Made by a program: the position numbers and the translations under genes. A stretch of DNA of 55,646 bases. Origin: Hymenobacter lapidiphilus (lineage in GTDB: Bacteria > Bacteroidota > Bacteroidia > Cytophagales > Hymenobacteraceae). Below, one piece after another: positions 42,024 to 51,071 of this stretch (the stretch's first letter is position 1; the number at the start of each line of letters is the position of its first letter). The notes under the pieces are model-generated. The model saw nothing but the letters and a program-made list of their open reading frames with translations. It had not been told where the DNA came from and ran no database searches. The stretch spans positions 1 to 55,646 of the forward strand of contig NZ_JABKAU010000031.1 of NCBI RefSeq assembly GCF_013377885.1, given 5' to 3'.

Positions 42024-44708
42024 CTATCCGGCCAGTGCCTTTTCCACCAGCTCCTTAGCCTTGCTAATAGCGGCGGACAGCCCGGCCGCGTTCTTGCCGC
42101 CGGCCGTGGCGAAGAACGGCTGGCCGCCGCCGCCGCCCTGGATTTCCTTGCCCAGCTCGCGCACCAAGGTGCTGGCATTGAGCTTACCGGCTGCCACCAA
42201 CTCGTCGGCCAGCATCACGGCCAGCTGGGGCTTGCCGTCAATCTCGGCGCCGAGCACGGCTACGAGGTTGGGCACGGCCTGCCGGAGCTGGAAGGCCAGC
42301 GTTTTGAGGCCCTCGGCCGATGTGGCCTGCACTTGGGCGGCCAGGAAGTTCACCTCGCCGAGCGGCTGCACCTGCCCCGCCAACTGCTCACGCTGCTGGT
42401 TGATGCTCTGCTGGGCGAACTGCTCGATCTGCTTGCGCAGGGTGGCAATTTCCTCGGTCTGCTTCTCGATGCCGGGCAGCAGGTGCTGGGGGTTGCCCAG
42501 CGCCTCGCGCACCTGGCCCAGCAAGTCCAGCTGCTGGTTCACGAAGGCTTCGGCAGCCTCGGCCGTTACGGCCTCGATGCGGCGCACGCCCGCGCCCACC
42601 GCGCTTTCGCTCGTGATGCGGAAGTAGCCGATGTCGCCGGTGGTGCGCACGTGGCAGCCGCCGCAGAGCTCCACCGAAAAGTCGCGGTCGAAGGTGATAA
42701 CGCGCACGAACTCGCCGTACTTCTCGCCGAACAGGGCCGTGGCGCCCAGGTTCTTGGCCTCATCAATCGGCACGTTGCGGCGCTCGTCCAGCGGAATCTG
42801 CTGGCGGATGCGGGCGTTCACCAGCGTTTCCACCTGCCGGAGCTGGTCGTCGGTTACTTTGGTAAAGTGCGAGAAGTCGAAGCGCAGCAGCTTTTCGTTC
42901 ACCAGCGAGCCTTTCTGGGCCACGTGGGCGCCTACCACCTCGCGCAGGGCGGCCTGCAGCAGGTGGGTGGCGGTGTGATTGCGCTGGATCTGGGCGCGGC
43001 GGGCGGGCTCGTAGCGGGCCAGAAACTCGCCTTCCAGATCCTGGGGCAGCTCCAGCACGGTGTGTACAATCAGGTCGTTCTCCTTCTTGGTGTCCACCAC
43101 CCGCACCTTGCTCAGCGGGCTTTCCAGGTAGCCCGTGTCGCCTACCTGCCCGCCCGACTCAGCGTAGAATGGCGTCTGGTCGAGCACTACCTGGTACTCG
43201 GTTTTGCCCTTGCGGGCGGTGCGGCGGTAGCGCAGGATGCGGGCCGGCGCCTCGGCCTGGTCGTAGCCCACGAAAGCGGGTACGTCTTCCGATTCGAGCA
43301 CTACGGTCCAGTCGCTCTGCTCAGTTTCCTGGGCGTTGCGGGAGCGGTTTTTCTGGGCCGCCAGCGCCTGCTGGAAGCCGTCCTCGTCCACCGTAAGGCC
43401 CTTTTCGCGGGCAATCAGGGCCGTCAGGTCGAGCGGGAAGCCGAACGTATCCGACAGCTCGAAAGCCGTGGGCCCATCGATGCGGTTGCCCTGCTGGCGG
43501 AAGCCTTCTTCGAGCGAATCGAGGCGGCGCAGGCCGTTTTCAAGGGTTTTGAGGAAGCTAATTTCCTCCTCCTCGATTACCCGCTGCACAAACTGCTGCT
43601 GGGCTTTGAGCTCGGGGAAGATATTGCGCATCTGGTCGGCCAGCACGGGCACGATTTTGTACAAGAACGGCTGCTTCTGGTTGAGGCTCGAAAACGCGTA
43701 GCGCACGGCCCGCCGCAGGATGCGCCGGATAACGTAGCCGGCCTTCACGTTGCTCGGCAGCTGGCCGTCGGCGATGGTAAAGGCAATGGTACGGATGTGG
43801 TCGGCAATGACCCGGATGGCAATGTCGGTCTTCTCGTTCTCGGTGGCCGGCTGGTCGGTTACGGTGGCCGGGGAAGTGCCGTGGTAGGCCACGTTCACCT
43901 CCTTGGCGATGAACTGAATCAGGGGCTGAAAAACGTCGGTGTCGTAGTTGGACTTCACGCCCGACACGGCCATCATCAAGCGCTCGAATCCCATGCCCGT
44001 ATCTACGTTCTGCTGAGGCAGTTTCAGCAGTGACTTATCGGCCCGTCGCTCAAATTCCATGAACACGTTGTTCCACACTTCCACCACTTGTGGGTGGTCG
44101 GCATTTACCAGCTCGGAGCCGGCTTTGGCGGCCCGCTCCTCGTCGGAGCGCAGGTCGATGTGAATTTCGGTGCAGGGTCCGCAAGGGCCGGTGTCGCCCA
44201 TTTCCCAGAAGTTATCCTTCTTGTTACCGGGCAGAATCCGCTCGTCGGTGGTGTACTTGCGCCACAGCTCCTGGGTCTCGGTATCGGGGCCGAGGTTGTC
44301 GCCGGCGTCGCCCTCGAAGTAGGTTACGTAGAGGCGGTCGGGGTCGAGGCCGTACACATCCACGAGCAATTCCCAGGCCCAGGCAATGGCGTCGGTCTTG
44401 AAATAATCCCCGAACGACCAGTTGCCGAGCATCTCGAACATGGTGTGGTGGTAGGTGTCGTAGCCTACCTCTTCGAGGTCGTTGTGCTTGCCCGACACGC
44501 GCAGGCATTTCTGGGTGTCGGCGATGCGCTTGAACGGGGCGGGCTTGTTGCCGAGGAAGTAGTCCTTGAACGGGGCCATGCCCGAGTTGATGAACAGCAG
44601 CGTGGGGTCGTTTTTAACCACAATCGGGGCCGAAGGCACGATGTGGTGGCCCTTGGAGGCGAAGAAATCGAGGAACTGCTGGCGGACGTGCGAGGCGGTT
44701 GGGAGCAT
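42024..44708 (-). CDS. alaS: Alanyl-tRNA synthetase
   Basis: AlaS charges tRNA-Ala with alanine. The 894-aa product from ATG 44708 has all domains. The catalytic core carries FINSGMAPFKDYFLGN, ADTQKCLRVSGKHNDLEEVG and TGMGFERLMM. The tRNA-recognition segment follows. The editing domain (zinc ligands in HTATHLLQAAL and CGGCHVRTTGDIG) and the C-terminal C-Ala/DHHA1 domain end it. The frame is open to 44780 but family similarity begins at 44708. CAAAGGTA at 44828-44835 on the plus strand reads TACCTTTG on the minus strand, a likely -7 element about 120 bases upstream. Confidence 0.97.
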   Translation of the reverse strand: MLPTASHVRQQFLDFFASKGHHIVPSAPIVVKNDPTLLFINSGMAPFKDYFLGNKPAPFKRIADTQKCLRVSGKHNDLEEVGYDTYHHTMFEMLGNWSFGDYFKTDAIAWAWELLVDVYGLDPDRLYVTYFEGDAGDNLGPDTETQELWRKYTTDERILPGNKKDNFWEMGDTGPCGPCTEIHIDLRSDEERAAKAGSELVNADHPQVVEVWNNVFMEFERRADKSLLKLPQQNVDTGMGFERLMMAVSGVKSNYDTDVFQPLIQFIAKEVNVAYHGTSPATVTDQPATENEKTDIAIRVIADHIRTIAFTIADGQLPSNVKAGYVIRRILRRAVRYAFSSLNQKQPFLYKIVPVLADQMRNIFPELKAQQQFVQRVIEEEEISFLKTLENGLRRLDSLEEGFRQQGNRIDGPTAFELSDTFGFPLDLTALIAREKGLTVDEDGFQQALAAQKNRSRNAQETEQSDWTVVLESEDVPAFVGYDQAEAPARILRYRRTARKGKTEYQVVLDQTPFYAESGGQVGDTGYLESPLSKVRVVDTKKENDLIVHTVLELPQDLEGEFLARYEPARRAQIQRNHTATHLLQAALREVVGAHVAQKGSLVNEKLLRFDFSHFTKVTDDQLRQVETLVNARIRQQIPLDERRNVPIDEAKNLGATALFGEKYGEFVRVITFDRDFSVELCGGCHVRTTGDIGYFRITSESAVGAGVRRIEAVTAEAAEAFVNQQLDLLGQVREALGNPQHLLPGIEKQTEEIATLRKQIEQFAQQSINQQREQLAGQVQPLGEVNFLAAQVQATSAEGLKTLAFQLRQAVPNLVAVLGAEIDGKPQLAVMLADELVAAGKLNASTLVRELGKEIQGGGGGQPFFATAGGKNAAGLSAAISKAKELVEKALAG

Positions 44709-44877
44709 ATGGCAGGGGCGCGCTGCGGGCGCCCAATCAAGAGGCAGTAAGCCGAAGGTGAAACCAGAAATTGGTGGCAACCGGGTTTTTGCCTACTTTT
44801 CGCAAACAAGGAATCCGGCGCTACCGGCAAAGGTAGCCCATCTTGCAGAAGTGAGAAACGCCGAGCGAACCGAACGA

Positions 44878-44968
44878 CTGTAGCGCGAGGCTTCAGCTTC
44901 GCGGGCCGTTGCTGGCTGCTAAACGATTCCGTCCAAACGATACGCGAAGCAGGAGCTTCGCGCTACAG
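44878..44968. repeat. Family C inverted repeat, copy 2
   Basis: The arms CTGTAGCGCGAGGCTTCAGC and GCAGGAGCTTCGCGCTACAG are imperfect reverse complements with CGCGGGCC and ACGATACGCG inside. It lies between divergent alaS and the MerR gene, ending 12 bases from the MerR start codon. Confidence 0.85.
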
Positions 44969-44979
44969 CCTGCCCCCGC

Positions 44980-45342
44980 ATGACCTACCAAGACCGCGAA
45001 ATAGAGAAGCAGTACTTTACCATCGGCGAAGTGGCCCAGCAGTTCAACGTGGCCCCCTCGCTGATTCGGTTCTGGGAAACGGAGTTCGACGAGCTACGCC
45101 CGCGCAAGAGCAAAAAGGGCAACCGCCTCTACACGCCCCAGGACATCGATATTTTCCGCACCATCTACCACCTAGTAAAAGAGCGCGGCTACACGATACC
45201 TGGCGCCCGCGACCTGCTCAAGCAGAAAGGCCCCCAACTCAAGGAGAAAATCGACGTGATTCAAAGCCTGGAAAAAGTCCGCAAGTTCATGATGACCATG
45301 AAAAAGGATTTGGACGCTATTGGGAAGCAGCCAAATAATTGA
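44980..45342 (+). CDS. MerR-family transcriptional regulator
   Basis: The 120-aa DNA-binding protein has the winged helix-turn-helix YFTIGEVAQQFNVAPSLIRF, then WETEFDEL and RKSKKGNRLYTPQDIDIFRT. The C-terminal part (about residues 75-118) is a single helix, shorter than metal-sensing members, with no Cys. A helix of this kind usually gives dimerisation only, so the signal is unknown. The start lies within 12 bases of a family C repeat and lacks a normal spaced upstream region. Confidence 0.9.
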   Translation: MTYQDREIEKQYFTIGEVAQQFNVAPSLIRFWETEFDELRPRKSKKGNRLYTPQDIDIFRTIYHLVKERGYTIPGARDLLKQKGPQLKEKIDVIQSLEKVRKFMMTMKKDLDAIGKQPNN

Positions 45343-45668
45343 TGATGGAGCCCTTTGATCAACCTGAAAAACGCCCCTCTGAATCGTGGTCATTAGCGGT
45401 TCTTACCTTCTTAGCAACACTAGCAACAGCCTTTATGGCATTGGTAGGTGGGTTTGTTCTTGGATGGATATTCGGTAATGGGATGACCAGAAATGATTGG
45501 GGGAGCCGAGGCGACTTTACGTTTCATGCAACGCTGCTACTCTGGCTGCTTGGCTGTGCGACACTTGCTATCTACTTGTTTAATAAGCATAAGTACTTTA
45601 GCATCACAGGCATACTCTTAGGTATGCTATTAGCAGTGTATATCTACTTTTGGTTTCCTGGGTATTGA
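45342..45668 (+). CDS. Small multi-helix membrane protein, hypothetical
   Basis: The 108-aa protein starts at ATG 45342, overlapping the MerR stop in TGATG, so it is probably translationally coupled. Three transmembrane helices are visible (SLAVLTFLATLATAFMALVG, LLLWLLGCATLAIYLF, SITGILLGMLLAVYIYFW), separated by short polar loops. GC is lower than in neighbours. No conserved catalytic residue is apparent. Its only clue is the MerR partner. Confidence 0.7.
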   Translation: MMEPFDQPEKRPSESWSLAVLTFLATLATAFMALVGGFVLGWIFGNGMTRNDWGSRGDFTFHATLLLWLLGCATLAIYLFNKHKYFSITGILLGMLLAVYIYFWFPGY

Positions 45669-45721
45669 GTAGACAAGTATGAGCGACATAGTAGCAGCAA
45701 GCATATATTTTTCAGGGTTTC

Positions 45722-46855
45722 ATGTTACCTGATCATTCTGACCTCCTCCACGAAGTTGCCCTGACGCTGTTCCCGAATGTGGGGCCGCAGCTGACGCGGC
45801 AGCTGATGAGCTACGCCGGCTCGGCCCGCAACGCGCTGCACCTGCCGGCGGGTAAGCTGCTGAAGATTCCGGGCGTGGGGCCGAAAACAGTGGGGTTGCT
45901 CGTGGGCAAGCCCCGCACGGAGGCCCTCAATCAGGCCGAGGAGGCATTGCGACGGGCTGAGAAAGAGGGCGTACAGCTGCTGTTATACACCAGCAAGGCG
46001 TTTCCGGCGCGGCTCAAGCTGCTGCCCGATGCCCCGGCCCTGCTCTACTACCAGGGCACGGCCGACCTTAACCACCCCAAAACACTGGCTCTGGTGGGCA
46101 CCCGCCAGGCCACCGACTACGGCCGCGAGCAAACCGAGCGGATAATTAAAGGTATTGCCGCCCACCGTCCGCTTATTGTGAGTGGCCTGGCCTACGGCAT
46201 TGACATTGCCGCCCACCGCGCCGCGCTGCAGGAAGGGCTGGAAACGGTGGGCGTGATGGCCACCGGCCTCGACGTGCTATACCCGGCCGTACACCGCAAA
46301 ACGGCCGAGAAAATGCTGACCCAGGGCGGCCTGCTCACCGAATTTGCCTTCGGCACCCCGCCCGACAAGTACAACTTTCCGCAGCGCAACCGCATCATTG
46401 CGGGCCTCGCAGATGGCACGGTAGTCGTGGAAGCGGCCAAAAAGGGCGGGGCATTGATAACGGCCGACCTGGCCCAGGGCTACGACCGGGACGTGCTGGC
46501 CGTACCCGGTCCGCTGGGCTCGGCCGCGTCGGAAGGCTGCCACGAGCTCATCAAGAGCAACAAAGCCGCACTCTACTCCGAGCCCCGCGACATCGAGCAA
46601 CTGCTGAACTGGGACCTGGCCCTGCACCTGCACGGCCGCCCCAAAGCCCCTAAAACCTTCGACCCGCTCGATTTCACGGCCGACGAATTCGGCCTGCTGA
46701 CCGTGCTGCAGGCTACTCCCAATCGCGAGGAGCACCTCGATACGCTGGCCTGGAAAGCGCAGCTGCCAGTACATCTGGTGGCCGGACTGCTGCTGAGCCT
46801 GGAGTTCGGGGGCGTGATAAAGGCCCTACCCGGTAAGCGGTTCGCACTGGTTTAA
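45722..46855 (+). CDS. dprA: DNA-processing protein DprA
   Basis: The 377-aa protein loads RecA on single-stranded DNA taken up in natural transformation. A helix-hairpin-helix-like N-terminus (LLKIPGVGPKTVGLLVG) precedes the Rossmann-type DprA domain. Signature segments are LALVGTRQATDYGREQTERI, IVSGLAYGIDIAAHRAAL, TVGVMATGLDVLYPAVHR, FPQRNRIIAGLADGTVVVEA and GGALITADLAQGYDRDVLAV. A C-terminal winged-helix segment closes it. Presence suggests competence ability but not proof. Confidence 0.95.
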   Translation: MLPDHSDLLHEVALTLFPNVGPQLTRQLMSYAGSARNALHLPAGKLLKIPGVGPKTVGLLVGKPRTEALNQAEEALRRAEKEGVQLLLYTSKAFPARLKLLPDAPALLYYQGTADLNHPKTLALVGTRQATDYGREQTERIIKGIAAHRPLIVSGLAYGIDIAAHRAALQEGLETVGVMATGLDVLYPAVHRKTAEKMLTQGGLLTEFAFGTPPDKYNFPQRNRIIAGLADGTVVVEAAKKGGALITADLAQGYDRDVLAVPGPLGSAASEGCHELIKSNKAALYSEPRDIEQLLNWDLALHLHGRPKAPKTFDPLDFTADEFGLLTVLQATPNREEHLDTLAWKAQLPVHLVAGLLLSLEFGGVIKALPGKRFALV

Positions 46856-46909
46856 GCGGTTGGGACTTCGCTCAGAATGACGTTCTTCTTGACAGCCATC
46901 AACTAACCC

Positions 46910-47749
46910 ATGCTGCTTTACAACGGCCAGCTACACCCCGAATCCGCGTTTGCGCTGCCGCTGCCCAACCGGGGGCTGCAGTTCAACGACGGGTTCTTCG
47001 AGACGCTGGTGTGGGCCGACGGGGCGGTGCGCTACAGTCCGCAGCACTTGGCGCGCATGCAACGGGCCGCTGCTGCCCTGGCCCTGCCGCTGCCCCCGGC
47101 CCTGGTCACCCTCGGGGCCCTGACGGCCACACTGGCCCGGCTGGTGGCGGCCCAGCTGCAGCCAACCCAACCGCAGCGGCTCCGGCTGCAGCTCTGGCGG
47201 CCGGGCGGCGGCCTGTATGCGCCTCCCGAACCAGCTGCGCCGGCCGAGTGGCTGGCCACGGCCCGGCCGTTTGAGGCCCGCACTGCGCCGGTGGTGCGAG
47301 CCGGCTTCGGCACCACGGTGCGCACCCAGCTTAGCCCGGTATCGTTCTGCAAAGGCCCCAATGCCCTGCTTTATGTGCTGGCCGCCCGCGAGCGGGAGCA
47401 GCGCGGGCTTGATGAGCTACTACTGCTCTCAGCGGCCGGGCACGTAGCGGAAGCCGGCGCGGCGGCCGTGGGCTGGGTGCGAAACGGAGCAGTATATGTG
47501 CCGGCAGAGGCCGCGGGCGGGGTGAGCAGCGTGCGGCTGGCGCATCTGCGCGATGCGGCGGTCCAGCTGGGCGTGGCCTGGCACGAAGGGCTCTATGAAC
47601 CGGACGCGCTGCTGGCCGCCGAAGCCGTGTTTACGGCTAATGTGGCCGGTTTACGGCCCGTGTTGGCGGTGCAAGGCCAGTCTTTTGAATCGGCGAAGCA
47701 CCCGCTGCTGCAACAGTTGTTGGCGGCCGACGCCGGATTGATGGGGTAA
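46910..47749 (+). CDS. PLP-dependent aminotransferase class IV (ilvE/pabC-like)
   Basis: The 279-aa protein belongs to fold type IV PLP enzymes, which include branched-chain aminotransferase, D-amino acid aminotransferase and aminodeoxychorismate lyase. N-terminal RGLQFNDGFFETLVW matches the usual G-D-G-x-F-E-T motif. The PLP lysine is probably in SPVSFCKGPNALLYVLAARE, and the following ELLLLSAAGHVAEAGAAAV replaces the usual E-x-x-x-x-N-I segment. The shortened central region favours the PabC-like branch, but substrate is not decided. Confidence 0.85.
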   Translation: MLLYNGQLHPESAFALPLPNRGLQFNDGFFETLVWADGAVRYSPQHLARMQRAAAALALPLPPALVTLGALTATLARLVAAQLQPTQPQRLRLQLWRPGGGLYAPPEPAAPAEWLATARPFEARTAPVVRAGFGTTVRTQLSPVSFCKGPNALLYVLAAREREQRGLDELLLLSAAGHVAEAGAAAVGWVRNGAVYVPAEAAGGVSSVRLAHLRDAAVQLGVAWHEGLYEPDALLAAEAVFTANVAGLRPVLAVQGQSFESAKHPLLQQLLAADAGLMG

Positions 47750-47793
47750 GCTGGATGAATGACGTTGTCGCTTAAAATAATGAACTCTTAGCG

Positions 47794-48006
47794 CTATTTC
47801 TGGCGATGCTGGAGCTGCATCCAGCTTTCCATGTGGCGTACCAAGTCGGCCTCGGTCACGTCGTTCTCGCGCAGAATTTGGCGGCGGTCGAAGGCGGGGT
47901 TTTCCAGCGAATACAGGGCAACCCAGGTCCGGTGCTTACGCGACAGGCCCGGCAATCCGTCGTCATCGGCGGGGTTTTGGTCGGGAACAAACGGAAAATT
48001 CAACAT
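47794..48006 (-). CDS. Hypothetical 70-aa protein
   Basis: This small acidic/basic protein begins MLNFPFVPDQNPADDDGLPG and has no signal peptide or membrane segment. The motif RRQILRENDVTEADLVRHME looks like a short helical pair. It is convergent with the class IV aminotransferase gene (44-bp gap) and upstream on the same strand as nothing else obvious except thyA (65 bp away). Not recognised. Confidence 0.6.
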   Translation of the reverse strand: MLNFPFVPDQNPADDDGLPGLSRKHRTWVALYSLENPAFDRRQILRENDVTEADLVRHMESWMQLQHRQK

Positions 48007-48071
48007 CGCCCAGTTACGAAACTGGTGGCCGTTTGGATTGCGGTACCCGCATAGGGCCCTGTAGCGCTGAG

Positions 48072-48866
48072 CTACACCGCTACCGGGGCCTTAATGGCGG
48101 GCCAGGGGTCGTAGTTTTCCAGCGTAAAATCTTCGTAGCTGAAATCGAAAATATCGGTTACGGCCGGGTTGAGGCGCATGGCAGGCAGCGGCCGCGGTTC
48201 GCGGGTGAGCTGCAGGGCGGCCTGCTCCAGGTGGTTGCTGTAGAGGTGGGTGTCGCCGCCGGTCCAGATGAATTCGCCGGGCTCCAGGCCCGTTACCTGG
48301 GCCATCATCAGCGTGAGCAGCGCGTAGGAGGCGATGTTGAACGGCACGCCCAGGAATACATCGGCTGAGCGCTGGTAGAGCTGGCAGCTCAGACGGCCAT
48401 CGGCCACGTAGAACTGGAACAGGGCGTGGCAGGGCGTGAGGCGCATAAGAGGCAGTTCGGCCACGTTCCAGGCACTCACCACCATGCGGCGCGAGTCGGG
48501 CTGGGTGCGCAGCAGGTGTACCATCTGGGCAATCTGGTCGATGCTCTGGCCGTTGGGGGCCTGCCAGCTGCGCCACTGCTGCCCGTAAATGGGGCCCAGC
48601 TCGCCGTTTTCATCCGCCCACTCGCGCCAGATGCTCACGCCCACCTCTTCGAGCGACTTGTTGCTGGTGTCGCCGCGCAGAAACCACAGCAGCTCGTGGA
48701 TGATGCTTTTGAGGTGGACCTTTTTGGTGGTCACCAGTGGGAAACCGGCCCGCAAGTCAAACCGCATCTGGTGGCCGAACACCGACAGCGTGCCGGTGCC
48801 AGTGCGGTCGGTTTTGCGGGTACCACTGTCGAGGATATGCTGAAGAAGCGCGTGGTATTGCTGCAT
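48072..48866 (-). CDS. thyA: Thymidylate synthase
   Basis: ThyA, 264 aa, converts dUMP and methylenetetrahydrofolate to dTMP and dihydrofolate. The catalytic Cys lies in [13 protein letters not shown]. Other family text: [70 protein letters not shown] and [12 protein letters not shown]. Length is normal. No dihydrofolate reductase gene follows, though it is often next to thyA. Confidence 0.97.
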   Translation of the reverse strand: MQQYHALLQHILDSGTRKTDRTGTGTLSVFGHQMRFDLRAGFPLVTTKKVHLKSIIHELLWFLRGDTSNKSLEEVGVSIWREWADENGELGPIYGQQWRSWQAPNGQSIDQIAQMVHLLRTQPDSRRMVVSAWNVAELPLMRLTPCHALFQFYVADGRLSCQLYQRSADVFLGVPFNIASYALLTLMMAQVTGLEPGEFIWTGGDTHLYSNHLEQAALQLTREPRPLPAMRLNPAVTDIFDFSYEDFTLENYDPWPAIKAPVAV

Positions 48867-48982
48867 GGCAAGGTAGCGGAAACGTGGACTGAACCAGCCT
48901 CCAAGCAGCTTGTAAAACTACCCCAGAAACGGCCGGAAGGCAAAACAGGAGCCCAAAAGTAGACAATCTGTCCAAGATGCTG

Positions 48983-50161
48983 CTACGAACCCGCCTGCTG
49001 CCGGCGCAGTACTTTCTCGCACTTTTTCCAGTAGTTGAAGAACCCGGGGAAGTAGCCGGCCACTTCCGGCACCAGCCAGGCGCGGGCGTCGTGGGTGCCG
49101 GGGTAGTGCCCCGACGAGGGGTGCTGGCGGGTGTAGATGGCGGGCACCCGCGCCAGTTGCGCCAACTCGGCGGCCTCGCCCACAAACACTTGCACGCCGG
49201 CAATATTGTCGAGGGCCAGCTGCTGGATAAAGGCCAGCACAGTTTCGCTCACCGGGAAGCGCCGGAAGTGCGAGGGTTCGAGTAGCAGCACGCGGTTGGC
49301 CGGCTCGTCGGCGCGCCATTGCGGGTCGAGGTGGTAGCTGTTGTAGAGCAGCAGCGGCAGCGCGGGGTCGATAACCGGGGCGGACGTAACGGGCAGCGGC
49401 GTGGTGAAATCGGGCGCGGTGGTAGCCCGGAGCGGAGCCGGCACGGGCAGGTCGGGCAGGGCGCTGTAGGCTACATCGAGGTAGGTGTGGCGCTGCTGGC
49501 TGCCGGTGTAGTGGTTGATATTTTCCTGGTTGCAGTAGTAGGGCTTGCTGGAAAAAGCGCCCGCCACCCACTGCCAGCTGCAGGTGTTGCTGGCCAGGTC
49601 GCCATCGAGCAGGTGGTAGTAGAGCCACGCGGCCGGGGCCGCCCAGTGCGCCCGCCCGATGTTGCAGGCCAGGCTGGCCACGTACATGCGCAGGTGGTTG
49701 TGCAGGTAGCCAGTCGCGTAAAGGCGGCCGATGTGCGCATCGACGGCCGCAATGCCGGTGCTGGCGGCGGGCAGGGCCACCGGCAACTCCCGGTGCGCCA
49801 CGCCAGACTGGGGCTGGCGCAAATCCGTGAACAGGTCCTCCCCTTTCGCCTCCCACACCCGCTGGAAAAAGTCGCGCCAGCCCAGCTCGCTGGCCAGTTT
49901 CTGCATGTCGTCGAAGACGAAACCGCGGGCCAGCAGGGCCTCATATACCTGCCGGGTACTGATGACGCCCCGGCTCAGGTAAGGCGAAAGGTAAGTGATG
50001 GCCCCGTTGAGGAAATTGCGCGAGCGGCCATAACGAGCCGGGTCGATGGCCGCCACGCGGGCCATAATATCCTCGTAGCGGGTCGGGAAGCTAATTTCAG
50101 GGGCGGCGGCGGCTTCGGATTGGGCCTGGCCGGCGTGCAGCTTATGCAGGTGCGTACTCAT
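48983..50161 (-). CDS. Photolyase/cryptochrome-type FAD protein with unusual domain order
   Basis: The 392-aa protein starts at ATG 50161. It opens directly with the FAD-binding helical domain of photolyases: residues 25-110 (SRNFLNGAITYLSPYLSRGV, LGWRDFFQRVW) and 136-205 (IGRLYATGYLHNHLRMYVAS, then DLASNTCSWQWVAG). The usual N-terminal antenna Rossmann domain is absent. Instead the C-terminal part (about 265-385) has a Rossmann-like run (NRVLLLEPSHFRRFPVSETV, then VQVFVGEAAELAQL) that resembles an antenna domain moved to the C-terminus. It is preceded by DUF2805 and SRPBCC genes. DNA repair versus light sensing is undecided. Confidence 0.8.
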   Translation of the reverse strand: MSTHLHKLHAGQAQSEAAAAPEISFPTRYEDIMARVAAIDPARYGRSRNFLNGAITYLSPYLSRGVISTRQVYEALLARGFVFDDMQKLASELGWRDFFQRVWEAKGEDLFTDLRQPQSGVAHRELPVALPAASTGIAAVDAHIGRLYATGYLHNHLRMYVASLACNIGRAHWAAPAAWLYYHLLDGDLASNTCSWQWVAGAFSSKPYYCNQENINHYTGSQQRHTYLDVAYSALPDLPVPAPLRATTAPDFTTPLPVTSAPVIDPALPLLLYNSYHLDPQWRADEPANRVLLLEPSHFRRFPVSETVLAFIQQLALDNIAGVQVFVGEAAELAQLARVPAIYTRQHPSSGHYPGTHDARAWLVPEVAGYFPGFFNYWKKCEKVLRRQQAGS

Positions 50162-50187
50162 AACGGATGGCGGGCGTGGCAGCCGCG

Positions 50188-50481
50188 TTAGCGCTTGCTG
50201 ATTTTGTTGTGCGTGATGCTGCGCTGCTGGTCGCTTTTGAAGCCGGTTACATCGTCGGCGCGGAGGGCGCGGTGCTTGGTGGCCCGGCCGCTCATACGCG
50301 CCCGCCACATCCGGAACGAGGATGCCTTCATCTCGCGGCGCATGAGGGCAACAACATCTTTCTCGGCCAGGCCAAACTGCGCCTCAATGGCTTCAAAGGG
50401 CGTCCGGTCTTCCCAGCCCATTTCAATAATTCGGTCGATATCGGCGGCAGACAGGATCGGGAGAGTGGGCTTTTCGGACAT
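50188..50481 (-). CDS. DUF2805/TIGR03643-family small protein
   Basis: The 97-aa protein shows the family text nearly throughout: DIDRIIEMGWEDRTPFEAIE, AQFGLAEKDVVALMRREMKA, SSFRMWRARMSGRATKH. It is helical and basic at the C-terminus, suggesting nucleic-acid binding. This family commonly lies beside photolyase/cryptochrome genes, and here it is 26 bp upstream of one on the same strand. Function unknown; a role in the light response is an inference from context. Confidence 0.85.
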   Translation of the reverse strand: MSEKPTLPILSAADIDRIIEMGWEDRTPFEAIEAQFGLAEKDVVALMRREMKASSFRMWRARMSGRATKHRALRADDVTGFKSDQQRSITHNKISKR

Positions 50482-50583
50482 AGCGGAGCGGCGGCGGTTG
50501 AGGTATCAGTGCTGAAAACCGCTGCGCTTTAGGAGATGTTTCGGGTGACGCCGTGCGATGAGTGTCAGAAGCCGCACCGGCCC

Positions 50584-51069
50584 TTACTGCTGCTTTTCCA
50601 GCACTTCGCGCCACTGGTCGCTTTCGGCGTACTCCTTCACCACCCGCCCGCGCTCGGCCAGAAACCGCCGTAAATACCGTTTCAGCACCAGCGCATCCAC
50701 CAGCCAGCCCAGGAAACCCAGCGGCGAGGCAAATTCGAACACGTCGCGCATCAGCGTGGCGCCCGAATCCTGCGCCTCAAAATGATGCTTGTGCCGCATA
50801 TACCGGAACGCGCCACGCTGCATTTCATCGCAAAAGTAGCGGGGCGCATCCAGCGCGGTTACCTGGCTCGTCAGCGTCTGCCACACGCCGAAGTGCCGGG
50901 CCCGAAACGTTACCGAGTCGCCGAGCTGCAGCACCCCGCTGCGGACACCGGCTACAATGGTTTCGCCGGTTTGGCGGGTGGAAATGGTGTGCAGGTCCAC
51001 GCTCAGGGCCAGCCGAAAGCAGCGTTCGGGCGGGGCGTTGATGTGCGTCAGGACTTTAAGGATAGGCAT
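50584..51069 (-). CDS. SRPBCC-family (START/Bet v1-like) protein
   Basis: The 161-aa protein has the helix-grip fold of the START/polyketide-cyclase superfamily: INAPPERCFRLALSVDLHTI, VTFRARHFGVWQTLTSQVTA, RDVFEFASPLGFLGWLVDAL and a C-terminal helix. Such proteins bind a hydrophobic ligand. It begins two bases after the stop of the TonB-like gene, and may belong to one transcript with DUF2805 and the photolyase-like gene (about 100 bp gap). Confidence 0.85.
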   Translation of the reverse strand: MPILKVLTHINAPPERCFRLALSVDLHTISTRQTGETIVAGVRSGVLQLGDSVTFRARHFGVWQTLTSQVTALDAPRYFCDEMQRGAFRYMRHKHHFEAQDSGATLMRDVFEFASPLGFLGWLVDALVLKRYLRRFLAERGRVVKEYAESDQWREVLEKQQ

Positions 51070-51071
51070 CT

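Noticed and set aside
42021..44033. Long plus-strand open frame (670 codons) over alaS
   Set aside because: AlaS motifs on the minus strand are decisive; the plus frame is a shadow.
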